This document shows, in pieces, positions 62,159 through 64,000 of a stretch of DNA of 64,000 nt. The notes below the pieces were generated by a model that was not told the DNA's origin, did not search any database, and saw only the letters and a program-made list of their open reading frames with translations. The translations under genes and the position numbers were made by a program. The DNA lies in NCBI RefSeq assembly GCF_946885955.1, contig NZ_CAMPHI010000011.1, positions 1 through 64,000 on the forward strand, in the 5' to 3' direction. Every line of letters starts with the position of its first letter. Positions within the stretch are counted from its first letter, which is position 1. This stretch comes from an uncultured Pseudomonas sp. GTDB lineage: Bacteria; Pseudomonadota; Gammaproteobacteria; Pseudomonadales; Pseudomonadaceae.

Positions 62159-64000
62159 TGGACAGCGCAGCGCCCGTTCGCCAGCTCATAGGGTTTTATC
62201 GCAGCTGCTATCTGGCCGATAGCCGCGACCTGGACTTGGATAACCTGAGCAAATTGCCAGCCGAGCGCTGGGCCTGGCTGGACGGCCGCGAAGAGTTGGT
62301 CAGTGGCGGCTTGCTCAGCATGCCATTGACGGCGGAACTGGGCGCCGCGCTGGAGCGGCAACAGAGCCTCTATCAGCGCGAGCTGCAACTGATCTACGGC
62401 GTGCTACCGGTTTGCGGGCGCCTGACGTCTACCGATGCGCCCGCCGTGCCGATCTGCGGTCCTCTGATGTATTACGAAGCCCGCCTGGAACGCACTGCCG
62501 ATGGCGAAAGCCACCTGCTGACCATCGACCTGCAGCAGCCCCACGGCAATTGGCGTTTGTTGCGATCTTTGCTTGGCAGCGAGAACGGCGATGCGTTCGC
62601 CGGTTTACGCTTGCCCGGCGAACCCCTCGATGCCTTAGCGCTGGGCGAGCTGTTGGCCTGGGTGGCGAGCAACACCCGGGTGCAGGAAGTTGCCGCCGCT
62701 GCCGGCTTTCCCGCTTTGGCCGATGCGGCTGTACTGGATAAAGCGTTGCGCCGGCGCAGCCTGTCGGTGCAGTCCGCTGCCATGGTCGCGCTGGTGCCGC
62801 GCGGCACTGGCAGCCGTGGCATCGCCCATGAGTTGCAGCAATTGCAGGCCGCCAGCGAGCTGTCGCCGCCGCTGCGCCAGTTGCTCGGCGACTCCGCGCC
62901 CGTGGCCAATGAGGCGGCGGTCAGTTCGCCACAGAACCTGCCGGCGAAACTCAGCGCCGCCCAATGCCGGGCTTTGCAGAATGCCGCCCGTTACCCCTTG
63001 AGCCAGATCAGCGGCCCGCCGGGCACCGGTAAGAGCTACACCTTGGCCGCCCTGGCGCTGGATCGTTACCTACAGGGCGAAAGCGTGCTGCTGGTCAGCC
63101 GCAGCGAGCAGGCGGTAAAGGTCATCGCGCAAAAGCTGCGCGACGATTTCGGTCTGCGCGATGGCGTGCTCGAGTGCGATGGCCAAGGCCAGCTCAAAGG
63201 CTTGCGTGAGCGCCTGGCGCGAGCCCTGCAAGGCGAGCTGGAAACGGTCGAGGAGGGTAGCGAACGCCAGCAGCGGCGCGAGCTCAACGGCCTGCAGCGC
63301 AACGAGCAGCGCTTGAACCGGGCTTTTCTCCGGCGCGGCGAGCAGGCGCTGGCCTGGAGCCGCCTGTTGTTGCGCGCCGAGCGCGGCAGTCTGGGTTTCT
63401 GGCAACGCTGGTTGCAGGTGCCCTGGGTGCGTCGGCGCATTGGTTCCAGCGCACGGCCCTGGGCGCTGCTAGATGAACTGCGCGAGTGCCAGCAGCAGCG
63501 TCAGCGACTCAGCCGCGACCACCTCAATACGCGCCGGGCCTTGGGTTTGCAGCGGCTGCTGGCCAAGGACCGGCAAACCTTCGTGCACTACAACCAGGCA
63601 ATCCGCGCGCGCAGCTCGCAGCGGCAGCTGGCGTTATTCGAGGATATCGACCCCGCGCTGTTGCTGGCGGCCTTCCCGATCTGGGTGGTGACCCTCGATG
63701 AACTGCACCGCATGTTGCCGCTGCATGCCGGCTTGTTCGATGTGATGGTGATGGACGAGGCGACCCAGTGCGACATCGCCTCGGCGCTGCCGGCCTTCCA
63801 GCGTTGCAAGCGTGCGGTGGTGGCCGGCGATGTTCGGCAGCTACGACATATTTCATTCCTTTCAATCGCCGCGGAAGCGAGGTTGCTGAGCCGCGCCGAG
63901 GTGCCGGCCGAGCAGGGCGAGCAGTGGAGTTACCGGGCCAATAGCGTGCTGGATCTAATGGGCCTGCAACTGGCCCGCCAGGAGGCGGTGATCTTTCTCG
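62158..64000 (+). CDS. superfamily 1 helicase (DNA2/NAM7-like), partial at window end
   Basis: At least 614 codons; the frame is still open at base 64000. An N-terminal ~270-residue region has no clear domain. Walker A ISGPPGTGKSYTL has Lys ~292, motif II VMDEATQCD has Asp ~533, and motif III lies around VVAGDVRQLRHISFL. This pattern is that of DNA2/Upf1-like SF1B enzymes, acting on DNA or RNA. Between motifs Ia and II is a ~200-residue Arg-rich coiled insertion. ATG 62158 overlaps the previous stop by one base. Confidence 0.85.
   Translation, partial: MDSAAPVRQLIGFYRSCYLADSRDLDLDNLSKLPAERWAWLDGREELVSGGLLSMPLTAELGAALERQQSLYQRELQLIYGVLPVCGRLTSTDAPAVPICGPLMYYEARLERTADGESHLLTIDLQQPHGNWRLLRSLLGSENGDAFAGLRLPGEPLDALALGELLAWVASNTRVQEVAAAAGFPALADAAVLDKALRRRSLSVQSAAMVALVPRGTGSRGIAHELQQLQAASELSPPLRQLLGDSAPVANEAAVSSPQNLPAKLSAAQCRALQNAARYPLSQISGPPGTGKSYTLAALALDRYLQGESVLLVSRSEQAVKVIAQKLRDDFGLRDGVLECDGQGQLKGLRERLARALQGELETVEEGSERQQRRELNGLQRNEQRLNRAFLRRGEQALAWSRLLLRAERGSLGFWQRWLQVPWVRRRIGSSARPWALLDELRECQQQRQRLSRDHLNTRRALGLQRLLAKDRQTFVHYNQAIRARSSQRQLALFEDIDPALLLAAFPIWVVTLDELHRMLPLHAGLFDVMVMDEATQCDIASALPAFQRCKRAVVAGDVRQLRHISFLSIAAEARLLSRAEVPAEQGEQWSYRANSVLDLMGLQLARQEAVIFL

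Overview
This is a chromosomal segment of a GC-rich gammaproteobacterium, almost certainly a Pseudomonas in the broad sense. The call rests on gene order (ispG-hisS-yfgM-bamB-der, leuA, xseA/guaB-guaA, tadA-mltF-purL, ffh, rpsP-rimM-trmD-rplS, xerD-dsbC-hom-thrC), which is the Pseudomonas backbone order as I remember it from P. aeruginosa, together with protein sequences that match that genus and REP-like repeats between genes.

Layout. 1-5043: end of ispG, then hisS, yfgM, bamB and der. 5223-7279: an inserted two-gene anti-phage cassette, a PtuA-like ATPase and a PtuB-like HNH nuclease (Septu family), with no reverse transcriptase beside it. 7293-15924: aminotransferase and omega-amidase genes, then a reverse-strand block with leuA and its leucine-rich leader peptide, an SGNH hydrolase, an M23 peptidase, a YbdG-like mechanosensitive channel and xseA. 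15973-20271: a 192-bp MITE-like repeat, a zinc-ribbon protein of unknown function, then guaB and guaA. 20272-23199: a probably inserted segment with a glycogen-phosphorylase-like gene. 23418-31032: Tat-exported multicopper oxidase, tadA, mltF, purL. 31453-38496: a mixed housekeeping set (NIF3-like protein, L,D-transpeptidase, two Nudix hydrolases, gamma-carbonic anhydrase, DUF1289, purT, SGNH hydrolase, CorC-type protein, CcsA/YpjD-type protein). 38654-49049: ffh, the rpsP operon, a cation/proton antiporter, xerD, dsbC, hom and thrC.

49216-64000 is the most interesting part. Two small facing paralogues with an L7/L12-like domain and one membrane helix are followed by a CoA-transferase gene. 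Then comes a long forward gene run: a YjfI-like protein with an antitoxin-like N-terminus, PspA/IM30, a membrane protein with an OB-type domain, a YqiK-type flotillin, a 1749-residue AAA ATPase, a rhomboid protease, a single-HKD phospholipase-D-family protein, and a superfamily 1 helicase that runs off the window. The last four genes overlap or abut, so they are probably translationally coupled. The run joins a membrane-stress module to probable nucleic-acid enzymes. A pair of 10-bp direct repeats 22 bp apart sits just before its first gene and is a good operator candidate. No CRISPR array, rRNA, tRNA, prophage or insertion sequence was found.
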